From contig NZ_JAUMUI010000005.1 in NCBI RefSeq assembly GCF_030530745.1, positions 1-64,000 of the forward strand: 64,000 bases of DNA, given 5' to 3'. Origin of the DNA: Neisseria sp. GTDB lineage: Bacteria > Pseudomonadota > Gammaproteobacteria > Burkholderiales > Neisseriaceae. Every line of letters begins with the position of its first letter. Position 1 is the first letter of the stretch. The notes beneath the pieces were generated by a model that was given only the letters and a program-made list of their open reading frames with translations, did no database searches and was not told the DNA's origin. Of this stretch, positions 38,376 to 46,290 are shown in pieces. Made by a program: the position numbers and the translations under genes.

Positions 38376-39884
38376 ATGACGGGCAAACACATGTGCTTTT
38401 CAAACGGCCTGAAAAAATATCTGGCCGCATCGGCCGCTTTTTTGATGTCGTCGTGCGCGCTGGTGCAATACCAGCCGTTGCAAACCATTCAAACCGTCGA
38501 TACCGGAAAAGGCTACCGCCTCGAAAAAAACTTCAACCGCGCCGGAGCCGACGATACTTTTGTAATACTGATGTTTTCCGGCGGCGGCACGCGTGCGGCG
38601 GCTTTGGGCTACGGCGTGCTGGAAGAGTTGAACCGCCAGAAAATCAATTTCGGCAGTAAAGAACAAAGCCTGCTCGAAAGCGTCGATTTGGTTTACGGCG
38701 TTTCGGGCGGTTCGGTGCTGGCGGCCTATTTTTCGCTGCACGGCAAAGAAACCGTTCCCGCGTTCGAGCGCCGCTTTTTAAAGCAGAACTTCCAGCGGCA
38801 GTTTACCAAGCAGGTATTTTCGTTTGCCAACCTGCCCCGTCTTACCTCACCCGAATACGGCCGCGGCGACCTGCTGCAGGAGCAGTTTGAAAACACCCTG
38901 TTCCGCAATGCCACTTTCGACGACCTCGACAAACGCCGAAAAGGCCCGTTTGCCGTTATTTCCGCCACCGACATGGCGGCGGGCAGCCGCTTGGATTTTA
39001 TTCAGGAACACTTCGACGCCATGTGTCTGAACCTGTCAGATTTGCGCATTGCCCGTGCTGTGGCCGCCTCCAGCGCCGTACCGCTCGTATTCAGCCCGAT
39101 TACGCTCAACAACAACGGCGGCAACTGCGGTTATGTGTTGCCCGAGCGCTTGCGGCATACGCCAACCAACGGCAGCGTAGGCAGGCTGCAGCAGCAAACC
39201 CGCCAAGAGCTTACCCACACTTACCACAGCCAATATAACGACAGCGCCAAACGCCCGTATATCCACCTGCTCGACGGCGGCCTCACCGACAACCTCGGCC
39301 TGCGCGGCGTGTTGGATATTGTTGATGCGCGCTCCGGCGAAGCCCTGCAAAAACAAGTAACCGCAGAAAATATCCGCCGCATCGTGATTATCAACGTGAA
39401 CGCACAAAACCAGATTACCAGCCGTATCGACCAATCGCCCGCCATTCCCGGCTTTGCCGACGTGGTGGCCGCCATTGTCGATATTCCCATCGACAAATAT
39501 TCGCAAGAATCTCTGCGGCGCTTCCGCGCTTTTGCCGACCAATGGAACGAAAACGCCGCCAAACAGCCCGACGGCGAAAAGCGCAGCATGTATTTCGTGA
39601 GCCTTAATCTGCGCGACCTGCCCGAATCGCAGCTGCGTAAAAACGTGTTGAACATCCCCACCACGTTTTACCTGCCCCATAACGACATCAACGATTTGAA
39701 ATCCGCCGCACGCGCCCTGCTGCAGCAATCGGGCGAATACAAGCGTCTGTTGAAGGATTTTTCGGCACAACCGGCGCAACCTGCCGAAACGGAAACAGCC
39801 CGGCCCGTATGGTTTGTGGGCGAAGGGCCGCAACTGCCCGGCAAAAGCGCCAAAACCGGTTATGATGCCCCGTGGGCGCAATAA
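38376..39884 (+). CDS. patatin-like phospholipase, predicted lipoprotein
   Basis: A 502-aa protein. The N-terminus looks like a lipoprotein signal (LAASAAFLMSSC, Cys near 28). The patatin domain has the oxyanion loop SGGGTRAAALG, the nucleophile elbow GVSGGS and the catalytic Asp in DGGLTDNLGL. The C-terminal third is polar and variable. It probably hydrolyses phospholipids at the envelope. Start candidates are 38346, 38376 and 38391; 38376 has the best upstream AAGGA. It is a lone gene. Confidence 0.85.
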   Translation: MTGKHMCFSNGLKKYLAASAAFLMSSCALVQYQPLQTIQTVDTGKGYRLEKNFNRAGADDTFVILMFSGGGTRAAALGYGVLEELNRQKINFGSKEQSLLESVDLVYGVSGGSVLAAYFSLHGKETVPAFERRFLKQNFQRQFTKQVFSFANLPRLTSPEYGRGDLLQEQFENTLFRNATFDDLDKRRKGPFAVISATDMAAGSRLDFIQEHFDAMCLNLSDLRIARAVAASSAVPLVFSPITLNNNGGNCGYVLPERLRHTPTNGSVGRLQQQTRQELTHTYHSQYNDSAKRPYIHLLDGGLTDNLGLRGVLDIVDARSGEALQKQVTAENIRRIVIINVNAQNQITSRIDQSPAIPGFADVVAAIVDIPIDKYSQESLRRFRAFADQWNENAAKQPDGEKRSMYFVSLNLRDLPESQLRKNVLNIPTTFYLPHNDINDLKSAARALLQQSGEYKRLLKDFSAQPAQPAETETARPVWFVGEGPQLPGKSAKTGYDAPWAQ

Positions 39885-39943
39885 TGAAAGCACATTATTA
39901 AAAACCCGCCTGACTGATCAGGGCCCTCAGCAAAAACGGCTTA

Positions 39944-40003
39944 AGGCCGTCTGAAAACCGGCAGCGCGCAGTTTCTGCTGCGTCGGCAGTTTTCAGACGG
40001 CCT
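39944..40003. terminator. bidirectional DUS terminator between the patatin gene and pth
   Basis: A 15-bp perfect stem (39944-39958 with 39989-40003) with a 30-nt loop that itself folds. It separates two convergent genes. Confidence 0.6.
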
Positions 40004-40026
40004 GTTTCATCCGTTAAACAAAACAA

Positions 40027-40602
40027 TCACTTGCTGTGCAGAAACCGCACTGCTTCTTCCCACCCGCCCGACAAGACCAGCGGCAGCCCCTGCAGGGATT
40101 TGGCAACGGCATCTTCGATTGCCTGCCTCTCTTCCGCGCCGGGTTTGTTGAGCACATAGCCAACCACCAAATTGCGGTCGCCGGGGTGGCCGATACCCAA
40201 ACGCAGGCGGTAGAAATTCGGGGTGCCGAGCCTGGCTTGGATGTCTTTCAAACCGTTGTGGCCGCCGTTGCCGCCGCCGAGTTTGAAGCGGATGCGCCCG
40301 CAGGGGATATCAAGCTCGTCGTGCACCACCAGGATTTCTTCGGGCTTGATTTTGTAAAAAGAGGCTAATGCGGCCACGGCCTGGCCGGAGCGGTTCATAA
40401 AAGTGTTGGGTTTCAAGAGCCACACGTCGCCTTCGGGGCGCGCCGCTCTGGCGGTTTCGCCGAAGAATTTTTTTTCTTCTTTCAGCACGGCCTTCCAAGC
40501 CCAAGCCAATTCGTCGATAAACCAAAAGCCCGCGTTATGGCGGGTTTGGGCATATTCGGCGCCGGGGTTGCCCAGCCCCACGATTAATTTGATTTGCGGC
40601 AT
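40027..40602 (-). CDS. pth: peptidyl-tRNA hydrolase
   Basis: Frees tRNA from prematurely released peptidyl-tRNA; essential in bacteria. The protein is 191 aa. [20 protein letters not shown] holds the catalytic His, [13 protein letters not shown] is the substrate block, [12 protein letters not shown] the catalytic Asp region and [12 protein letters not shown] the tRNA-binding block. It is followed downstream by convergent DUS. Confidence 0.97.
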   Translation of the reverse strand: MPQIKLIVGLGNPGAEYAQTRHNAGFWFIDELAWAWKAVLKEEKKFFGETARAARPEGDVWLLKPNTFMNRSGQAVAALASFYKIKPEEILVVHDELDIPCGRIRFKLGGGNGGHNGLKDIQARLGTPNFYRLRLGIGHPGDRNLVVGYVLNKPGAEERQAIEDAVAKSLQGLPLVLSGGWEEAVRFLHSK

Positions 40603-40613
40603 ATTGTATTGTT

Positions 40614-40647
40614 AAGGCCGTCTGAAAGAAACATTTCAGGCGGCCTT
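40614..40647 (-). terminator. ratA-rnfH terminator
   Basis: A 14-bp stem with one mismatch (40614-40627 with 40634-40647), an inverted DUS pair 19 bp after rnfH. Confidence 0.6.
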
Positions 40648-40665
40648 TGTTTCCTATATAAAAAA

Positions 40666-40947
40666 TCAGTTTTCTTTTTCTGCTTCAGCCCGTTTGCGGC
40701 GGGCTTCTTTGGGGTCGATAAGCAGGGGGCGGTAAACTTCTACGCGGTCTTTATCGCGCAGCACGGTGTGCTCTTTCACCGCTTTGCCGAAAATGCCCAA
40801 CGGCGCGTTGCACACATCTGCTTCGGGAAATTCCTGTGCGATGCGGCTTTGCAGCACGGCTTCGCGGGCGGTTGTTCCTTCCGGCACGCGCAGGGTTTGG
40901 AGCAGTTGCTTTTCTGCCGTGCCGTAAACAACTTCGATTTCAACCAT
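40666..40947 (-). CDS. rnfH: RnfH family ubiquitin-like protein
   Basis: A 93-aa beta-grasp protein (PF03658 type): VEIEVVYGTAEKQLLQTLRV at the N-terminus, GIFGKAVKEHTVLRDKDRVEVYRPLLIDPKEARR and a charged tail. It overlaps the end of ratA by 8 bp, the conserved ratA-rnfH (pasT-pasI) pair. It was once proposed as an antitoxin to RatA, but its role is unresolved. Confidence 0.9.
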   Translation of the reverse strand: MVEIEVVYGTAEKQLLQTLRVPEGTTAREAVLQSRIAQEFPEADVCNAPLGIFGKAVKEHTVLRDKDRVEVYRPLLIDPKEARRKRAEAEKEN

Positions 40948-41371
40948 AACGGCGGTCGGCCTCTTTCACGAATGCGTCCACCAACGTGCCCGAAAGATGG
41001 CTGAACACGGGTGAAATCAGGGTGGAAAGCAATGCGCTCGAAAAATCATATTGCAGCTTGAATTCGATTTTGCAGCAGTCGTCGCCCAGCGGAATGAATT
41101 TCCATGTGCCGTGCAGGGCTTTAAACGGCCCTTCGAGCAGATTAATGCGGATTTCGCGGCCGGGAACGTTGTGGTTGTGGGTGGCAAACGATTGCTGCAC
41201 GCCCATATAGTCCATAAACAGCCGCGCTTTCAGCCCGTTGCCGCTGCGCTCGATGATTTCGGTTTTGCTGTACCACGGCAGAAACTGCGGATAATCTTCC
41301 GCCCTGTCGACCAGCTCGAACATCTGTTCGGCGCTGTGCAGCACCAGCATATTTTTTTCTACGGTTTTCAT
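40940..41371 (-). CDS. ratA: RatA/Coq10-type START-domain protein
   Basis: A 143-aa SRPBCC-fold protein: VLHSAEQMFELVDRAEDYPQ, PWYSKTEIIERSGNGLKARL and LEGPFKALHGTWKFIPLG are the family blocks. E. coli RatA/PasT has been reported both as an inhibitor of 70S assembly and as a ubiquinone-linked Coq10 homologue that aids respiration and stress survival. Given the ubiE and ubiX genes, the ubiquinone role fits as well. It is translationally coupled to rnfH. Confidence 0.9.
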   Translation of the reverse strand: MKTVEKNMLVLHSAEQMFELVDRAEDYPQFLPWYSKTEIIERSGNGLKARLFMDYMGVQQSFATHNHNVPGREIRINLLEGPFKALHGTWKFIPLGDDCCKIEFKLQYDFSSALLSTLISPVFSHLSGTLVDAFVKEADRRYG

Positions 41372-41431
41372 GGTTTTTTAAACGCGGGAAAAGCCCGCAT
41401 TATAAATGGAATCTTAAAACGGCACACGCTT

Positions 41432-42106
41432 TCAGACGGCCTGAAAAAACACCGCCAACTGCCAGACCGCCCAGGCAGCCACCAGCAAACCCGCCGCCAA
41501 ACGCAGCGGTTTTTGCTGCAACACGTTTTTTAACTGCGCTGCAAACCACCCCATCGCCAGCAGGTTGGGCAGCGTTCCCAGCGCAAAAGCCAACATATAC
41601 AAACCGCCCTGCCCCGCACTGCCGCTGCCCAAAGCATAGAGCGACGCGCTGTACACCAAACCGCACGGCAGCCAGCCCCACAGCATTCCCACACCGAAAC
41701 AGGCCGGCACGCTGCGTATCGGCAGAAGCCTGTTCAGCAGCGGGTTGAGCCGCCTCCACACCGACTTGCCCAGCGATTCGACCCTCACCGCCCACGAAGA
41801 CAAACCCGCCAGATAAAGCCCCAGCAGCAGCAGCAAAACATTGGCCGCCACAAACAGGCCGTTTTGCAGCCGGCTGGTTTGGTCGAGCGAAATCCCGATT
41901 TGGCCGAGCAGACCCACCAGTACGCCGATCAGCACATAGCTGGAAACGCGCCCGGCATTCAAGAGCACAATCAGCCAGAAACGGTTGATATGCGGCGGCA
42001 GTTGCAGGGCAAACGCGCTGCTTAATCCGCCGCACATGCCCACGCAATGGCTGCCACCGAAAAAGCCGAGCAGAAATAAGGTTAGCAGGGTGATGTCGCC
42101 GTTCAT
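41432..42106 (-). CDS. sulfite exporter TauE/SafE-type (DsbD-like) membrane protein
   Basis: A 224-aa polytopic protein with six predicted membrane helices. Two Cys-containing repeats, GGSHCVGMCGGLSSAF and GWLPCGLVYSASLYALG, are typical of the COG2836 group related to the DsbD membrane domain. Members have been linked to copper handling and cbb3 oxidase assembly, and to sulfite export. The actual substrate is unknown. It is a lone gene, 60 bp from ratA. Confidence 0.8.
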   Translation of the reverse strand: MNGDITLLTLFLLGFFGGSHCVGMCGGLSSAFALQLPPHINRFWLIVLLNAGRVSSYVLIGVLVGLLGQIGISLDQTSRLQNGLFVAANVLLLLLGLYLAGLSSWAVRVESLGKSVWRRLNPLLNRLLPIRSVPACFGVGMLWGWLPCGLVYSASLYALGSGSAGQGGLYMLAFALGTLPNLLAMGWFAAQLKNVLQQKPLRLAAGLLVAAWAVWQLAVFFQAV

Positions 42107-42254
42107 GGCCGTTGGTTAGGTATAAAACACGCACTATTGTAACAATATTGCCAAGAGGCCGTCTGAATTTGTAAAAGCGGGTAATATCTGCAACGGTCGG
42201 GCAACATCTTTATCTTAAGCGCGGCAATAATGCAGTATCATAATGCCGCCCGTT

Positions 42255-42362
42255 TATAGTCAATCAACTTAACTTTTACTACAGCGTTGCAGCGCCTTGC
42301 CGTACTACTTGTACTGTCTGCGGCTTGCTGCCTTGTATTAAAAATTAATCTGATTGACTATA
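42255..42362. repeat. short-form Correia (CREE) element
   Basis: 108 bp with inverted ends TATAGTCAATCA ... TGATTGACTATA. It lacks the ~50-bp core segment of the long form, the recognised short class. It lies 35 bp upstream of kbp, and its right end creates a TATATA that may contribute to a promoter. The rest of 42107-42397 has no gene. Confidence 0.8.
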
Positions 42363-42397
42363 TACGGATTTTCCAACCATATTTTTAGGAGCAAAAC

Positions 42398-42874
42398 ATG
42401 GGCTTATTCAGCTTCATTAAAAATGCCGGCGAAAAACTGTTCGGCAAAGACGAACAGGAAGTAGCGGCTGCCGCTGCAGCCAATGCGGAAGACCTCAACG
42501 CCAAAGCGGCGGCGGCCATCCAAAGCTATATCGAACAACAAAATCTGGGGCTGAGCGGTTTGAGCGTAGCATTCGACGGTGCCAGCGGCCAAGTAACCCT
42601 GAACGGCAGCGCGCCTTCGCAAGAAGCCGCCGAAAAAGCCGTTTTGGCGGCAGGCAACGTAACCGGCGTTTCGGGCGTGCAAAACAACCTGCAATATCCC
42701 GCCGCCGCCGAAGCGCAATATCACGACGTGGTGAAAGGCGACACGTTGTCGGCCATTTCTAAAAAATACTACGGCGATGCCAACAAATATATGAAAATCT
42801 TCGAGGCCAACAAACCCATGTTGAGCCATCCCGATAAAATCTACCCGGGCCAAAAACTGCGCATTCCCGAATAA
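42398..42874 (+). CDS. kbp: potassium-binding protein Kbp (BON + LysM)
   Basis: A 158-aa cytoplasmic protein with a close match to E. coli Kbp/YgaU: MGLFSFIKNAGEKLFG at the N-terminus, a BON domain (about 35-105) and a LysM domain (about 109-157) with YHDVVKGDTLSAISKKYYG and IFEANKPMLSHPDKIYPGQ. E. coli Kbp binds K+ and is induced at high osmolarity. An Ala-rich linker before the BON domain is longer than in E. coli. Confidence 0.93.
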   Translation: MGLFSFIKNAGEKLFGKDEQEVAAAAAANAEDLNAKAAAAIQSYIEQQNLGLSGLSVAFDGASGQVTLNGSAPSQEAAEKAVLAAGNVTGVSGVQNNLQYPAAAEAQYHDVVKGDTLSAISKKYYGDANKYMKIFEANKPMLSHPDKIYPGQKLRIPE

Positions 42875-42897
42875 TCCGGTTTTACCCTGTCCGGCAA

Positions 42898-42928
42898 GCA
42901 GGCCGTCTGAAAGTTTCAGACGGCCTGC
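42898..42928. terminator. bidirectional DUS terminator, kbp / oxidoreductase
   Basis: A 15-bp perfect stem (42898-42912 with 42914-42928) separated by one base; it serves two convergent genes. Confidence 0.7.
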
Positions 42929-42948
42929 TAATATTTATACAAACAAAA

Positions 42949-43995
42949 TCAAACCTTCACCCGTGCCTTGCTTTCGGCACTCTGATAAGCCTTTTCCAGA
43001 AGTTCCAAAACCTGCGCCACCTGCTGCGGTTTCACCGCCAATCCGGCACCGTTAACCAGCACATCGTAAAGGTTGCGGTAAAACGCGCCGTAGTCGCCGC
43101 GCAAGCCTTCAAAACGTTGGCGGACCACGTTTCCTTCGGCGGTTTTCGTGTGCAGAATGCCCCATTCCGATTCGGGTTCGCGGTTCCAGCTGCCTTCGGG
43201 CGCGGCGCCTGCGGCGAGCAGGGTTTCCTGATTGTCGGCGTTCTGTTTCACATAAGAGCCGCGTTTGCCGTGCAAAGCCATAAACGGCAACGGTTCGCGC
43301 ATATATTTGCCCGCCGTCAGCGAAACTTTTTTACCGTCGGGGTAATAAAACAGCATTTGAAAATTATCGTCGCTCACCGCGCCTTCGTGCTGGTAGCGCA
43401 CGTCGGCATAGATTTCCTGCGGCAGGCCGAACAAATCCACCGCCATATCGGCCAGATGCGAGCCTAAGTCGTACACCAAACCCACGCCCGCCTCGCCGGT
43501 TTCTTTCCAGCCTTTTTGGTTTAAGCCTTCGGCGTAACGCTCGAAACGGATTTCGCAGTCTACAATATCGCCCAACAGGCCGTCTGAAAGCAGCTGCTTG
43601 GCGGTTAGCGGCGCGGCGTCCCAGCGGCGGTTCTGATACACCGCCAGCACCACGCCCTGCTTGTCGGCCAGCTTTGCCAGTTCGCGCGCTTCGGCTGCGG
43701 TGGCGCACAGCGGCTTTTCCACCACCACGTGCTTGCCCGCCAGCATGGCTTGTTTGGCAAACTCGAAATGGGTTTGGTTGGGCGTGGTAATCACGATTAA
43801 ATCCGTATCGTCTGCCAACAGGCCGCTGAAATTGCGCACGATTTCGGCTTCGGGCAGCACTTCCTGCGCCGAGTTGCCCGAACGCTGCAACACGCGCACC
43901 ACTTTAAAACGCCCGTCCGCCCGCCAAAACGGCAGGTGGAACACTTTGGCGGAAAGGCCGAAACCGGCCAGGCCGATTCTGATAGGTTGATTCAT
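42949..43995 (-). CDS. Gfo/Idh/MocA family oxidoreductase (YdgJ-like)
   Basis: A 348-aa NAD(P)-dependent dehydrogenase. The N-terminal Rossmann motif is IGLAGFGLSAKVFHLPF, EKPLCAT and the catalytic-Lys block VVEKPL follow, and the C-terminal domain has YDLGSHLADMAVDLFGLP. It resembles E. coli YdgJ. The substrate, presumably a sugar or cyclitol, is unknown. An in-frame DUS encodes LLSDGLLG. It stands alone between convergent kbp and a Correia element. Confidence 0.88.
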   Translation of the reverse strand: MNQPIRIGLAGFGLSAKVFHLPFWRADGRFKVVRVLQRSGNSAQEVLPEAEIVRNFSGLLADDTDLIVITTPNQTHFEFAKQAMLAGKHVVVEKPLCATAAEARELAKLADKQGVVLAVYQNRRWDAAPLTAKQLLSDGLLGDIVDCEIRFERYAEGLNQKGWKETGEAGVGLVYDLGSHLADMAVDLFGLPQEIYADVRYQHEGAVSDDNFQMLFYYPDGKKVSLTAGKYMREPLPFMALHGKRGSYVKQNADNQETLLAAGAAPEGSWNREPESEWGILHTKTAEGNVVRQRFEGLRGDYGAFYRNLYDVLVNGAGLAVKPQQVAQVLELLEKAYQSAESKARVKV

Positions 43996-44064
43996 GGCGA
44001 AGCCCCTGTTTTATTGTTGAGTATGTCTAAGCCTACCGCTTTTTCAGGCCGTCTGAAAGAGAAA

Positions 44065-44220
44065 CATAGTGGATTACATTTAAACTGATACGGCGTTGGC
44101 TCGCCTTAGCTCAAAGAGAACGATTTTGTAAGCCGCTGAAGCGGCAACAGAATCGGTTCCGTACTACCTGTACTGTCTGCGGCTCGCCGCCTTGTCTCAA
44201 TTTAAATTTAATCCACTATA
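44065..44220. repeat. full-length Correia (CREE/NEMIS) element upstream of rbfA
   Basis: 156 bp; the left end CATAGTGGATTA carries one change from the consensus and the right end AATCCACTATA is intact. The interior has GGCGTTGGCTCGCCTTAGC, CAAAGAGAACGATTTTG and the GTACTGTCTGCGGCTCGCCG blocks. Length equals the copy at 27913-28068. It fills half of the 303-bp gap before rbfA. Confidence 0.9.
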
Positions 44221-44229
44221 AGCTATAAT
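44201..44229 (+). promoter_or_regulatory. possible hybrid CREE promoter for rbfA-truB
   Basis: TTTAAA (44201-44206) inside the Correia right end and a perfect TATAAT (44224-44229) just outside it, 17 bp apart. Transcription from here would read into rbfA at 44299, past an inverted DUS pair at 44249-44274. Confidence 0.45.
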
Positions 44230-44298
44230 GGCGCCGGTTGAATATCAGGCCGTCTGAAACTTTTTTCAGACGGCATCATTGATTTAAAGGATAAGTCC

Positions 44299-44670
44299 AT
44301 GAGAAAACCCCAACGGGGCTACGCCCGCCAAGACCGCGTGAAAGAACAGATTATGCGCGAGCTGGCCGAGCTGGTGCGCAAAGGTTTGAAAGACCCGCGC
44401 GCCGGTTTCATCACCATAAATGAAGTAGAGGTTACCCGCGATTACAGCCACGCCACCGTTTACTACACCGTGCTCGACGATGCCACCCGCGAAATCACCG
44501 AAGATGCGCTCGAACACGCCAAAGGCTATCTGCGCAGCGAATTGGGCAAACGCATCAAGCTGTTCCGCATACCCGAACTGCATTTCAAATACGACGAATC
44601 GCTGGAACGCGGCATGAGCATCTCACATCTGATTGAACAGGTTGCGGCGGAAAAACCGGTGGAAGACTGA
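44299..44670 (+). CDS. rbfA: ribosome-binding factor A
   Basis: KH-fold protein (123 aa) that matures the 30S subunit and acts on the 16S 5' helix. The N-terminal RGYARQDRVKEQIMRELAEL is followed by GFITINEVEVTRDYSHATVYYTVL and the FRIPELHFKYDESLERGMSI end. truB follows after 69 bp, the usual rbfA-truB order; infB is not in the window, so the normal nusA-infB link is broken here. Confidence 0.96.
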   Translation: MRKPQRGYARQDRVKEQIMRELAELVRKGLKDPRAGFITINEVEVTRDYSHATVYYTVLDDATREITEDALEHAKGYLRSELGKRIKLFRIPELHFKYDESLERGMSISHLIEQVAAEKPVED

Positions 44671-44739
44671 ACGGAAACCGCAACCGCCCCAAGGCCGTCT
44701 GAAACACCGCCCTTTCTCCGCAACACACCGAAACCCCGT

Positions 44740-45639
44740 ATGCACAAACCGCCCAAACGCCCCGTAAACGGCGTGCTGCTGCTCGACAAACCGCAAGGGC
44801 TGTCGAGCAACACCGCCCTGCAAAAAGCCCGCCGCCTCTACCGCGCCGAAAAAGCGGGGCACACCGGCGTGCTCGATCCGCTCGCCACCGGCCTGTTGCC
44901 CGTGTGTTTCGGCGAAGCCGCCAAATTCGCCCAATACCTGCTCGATGCCGACAAAGCCTACACCGCCACGCTGAAACTCGGCGAAGCCACCGCCACGGGC
45001 GATGCCGAAGGCGAAACCGTTGCCACCGCGCCCGCAAATATCAGCCCGGCCGCTTTTCAGACGGCCTGCCGCGCGCTAACGGGCAAAATCCGCCAAGTGC
45101 CGCCGATGTTTTCGGCGCTGAAACACGAAGGCAAACCGCTCTACGAATACGCCCGCAAAGGCATCACCATCGAACGCAAAGCGCGCGACATCGAAATCTA
45201 TTCGATCAACATCCGCTCGTTCGCCCCGCCCGAGGCCGTGATTGACGTGCGTTGCAGCAAAGGCACCTATATCCGCACCCTCAGCGAAGATATCGCCAAA
45301 CACACCGGCACCTTCGCCCACCTCACCGCCCTCTGCCGCACCGAAACCGCAGGCTTCACCATCGCCCAAAGCCACACCCTCGAAGCGCTCGAAGCCTTAA
45401 GCGAAGCCGAACGCGACGCACTGCTTTTGCCGTGCGACGCGCTGGTCCGGCACCTGCCTGCAACCGTTATCAGCGAACCAGCCGCCTATATGCTGCAAAA
45501 AGGCCAACGCCCGCTGTTCGACAGCCAAACCGCCGGCCTGCCCTTGCGCGTCTATCGCGAAAACGGCGCCTTTATCGGGTTGGCAGAACCGCACGAAGGC
45601 CGTCTGAAAGCAGTGCGGCTGATGAATACGGCGCAGTAG
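44740..45639 (+). CDS. truB: tRNA pseudouridine-55 synthase
   Basis: Isomerises U55 in the T-loop of tRNAs. The protein is 299 aa. The N-terminal KRPVNGVLLLDKPQGLSSN is followed by the catalytic Asp block GHTGVLDPLATGLLPVC, then AYTATLKLGEATATGDAEG and the CSKGTYIRTLSEDIAKHTG motif. The C-terminal extension has an in-frame DUS encoding EGRLKAV. It is co-directional with rbfA and probably shares its transcript. Confidence 0.97.
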   Translation: MHKPPKRPVNGVLLLDKPQGLSSNTALQKARRLYRAEKAGHTGVLDPLATGLLPVCFGEAAKFAQYLLDADKAYTATLKLGEATATGDAEGETVATAPANISPAAFQTACRALTGKIRQVPPMFSALKHEGKPLYEYARKGITIERKARDIEIYSINIRSFAPPEAVIDVRCSKGTYIRTLSEDIAKHTGTFAHLTALCRTETAGFTIAQSHTLEALEALSEAERDALLLPCDALVRHLPATVISEPAAYMLQKGQRPLFDSQTAGLPLRVYRENGAFIGLAEPHEGRLKAVRLMNTAQ

Positions 45640-45736
45640 GCAGAAAACCGTTTCTCAGCGGAAGTGTTCTTGAAAGAGTGTGCGCCAACAGCCCCTAAAC
45701 AACATAATAAAAACAAGTACTCCCCGCCATAATTTA

Positions 45737-45774
45737 TTTGCCGCCATTCCTGCTTATACAGAAATGGCGGCAAA
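45737..45774. terminator. bidirectional terminator after truB
   Basis: A 12-bp perfect stem, TTTGCCGCCATT (45737-45748) with AATGGCGGCAAA (45763-45774), flanked by T/A-rich runs on both sides. It is not DUS-based. Confidence 0.7.
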
Positions 45775-45849
45775 AATATTTTTCAGACGGCCTGAACGGG
45801 TTTTAAAAAGTTTCTAATTTGCCTTTATAACCGCTTTGGTGCCGGCACA

Positions 45850-46290
45850 TTATTTCAACTTCTCCAGCCCCGCCACACACTGTCTGTCGCGTGCTTCAAA
45901 GGCTTCCGCACCGCCGAGCAGTTCGAGCTGTTCCTGCGGGCTGATTTTGCTGAACGATTGGATTTGCTTTTCGCTCAGTTTTTCCAACGGCTCATCCCAC
46001 ATGCAGATGCAGTAGCTTTCGATAAACTGTTCCGACTTTCCTTCCAAGCCGGCGGCTTTCAAATCGGCCTGCCATTTTTCGGAAAAAGGCACGTTTTTCA
46101 CGCACGAATCCACAATCGCCTGCTTGGCTTTGGGCTTCGACAGGGCGCAGTTGGAAAGCAGGCCGAAGCCGGCAAACAGCCCCAGCACCACAAACGCCCA
46201 AATGCGTATGGTGCGGATTTTGGCGCGGGCTTTGCGGCGCTGCTCGTCCGGCGCGGGTTCGGGCGCTGCGGGTTTATCCGTTGCGGCCAT
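45850..46290 (-). CDS. single-pass membrane protein of unknown function
   Basis: A 146-aa protein. A charged N-terminus rich in Pro/Ala/Arg precedes one membrane helix (about residues 28-47, IWAFVVLGLFAGFGLLSNCA). The C-terminal part, likely periplasmic, has five further cysteines including SYCICMWDE and DSCVKN, so disulfides are possible. It overlaps the end of hom by 17 bp on the same strand and is probably co-expressed. The family is not recognised. Confidence 0.7.
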   Translation of the reverse strand: MAATDKPAAPEPAPDEQRRKARAKIRTIRIWAFVVLGLFAGFGLLSNCALSKPKAKQAIVDSCVKNVPFSEKWQADLKAAGLEGKSEQFIESYCICMWDEPLEKLSEKQIQSFSKISPQEQLELLGGAEAFEARDRQCVAGLEKLK

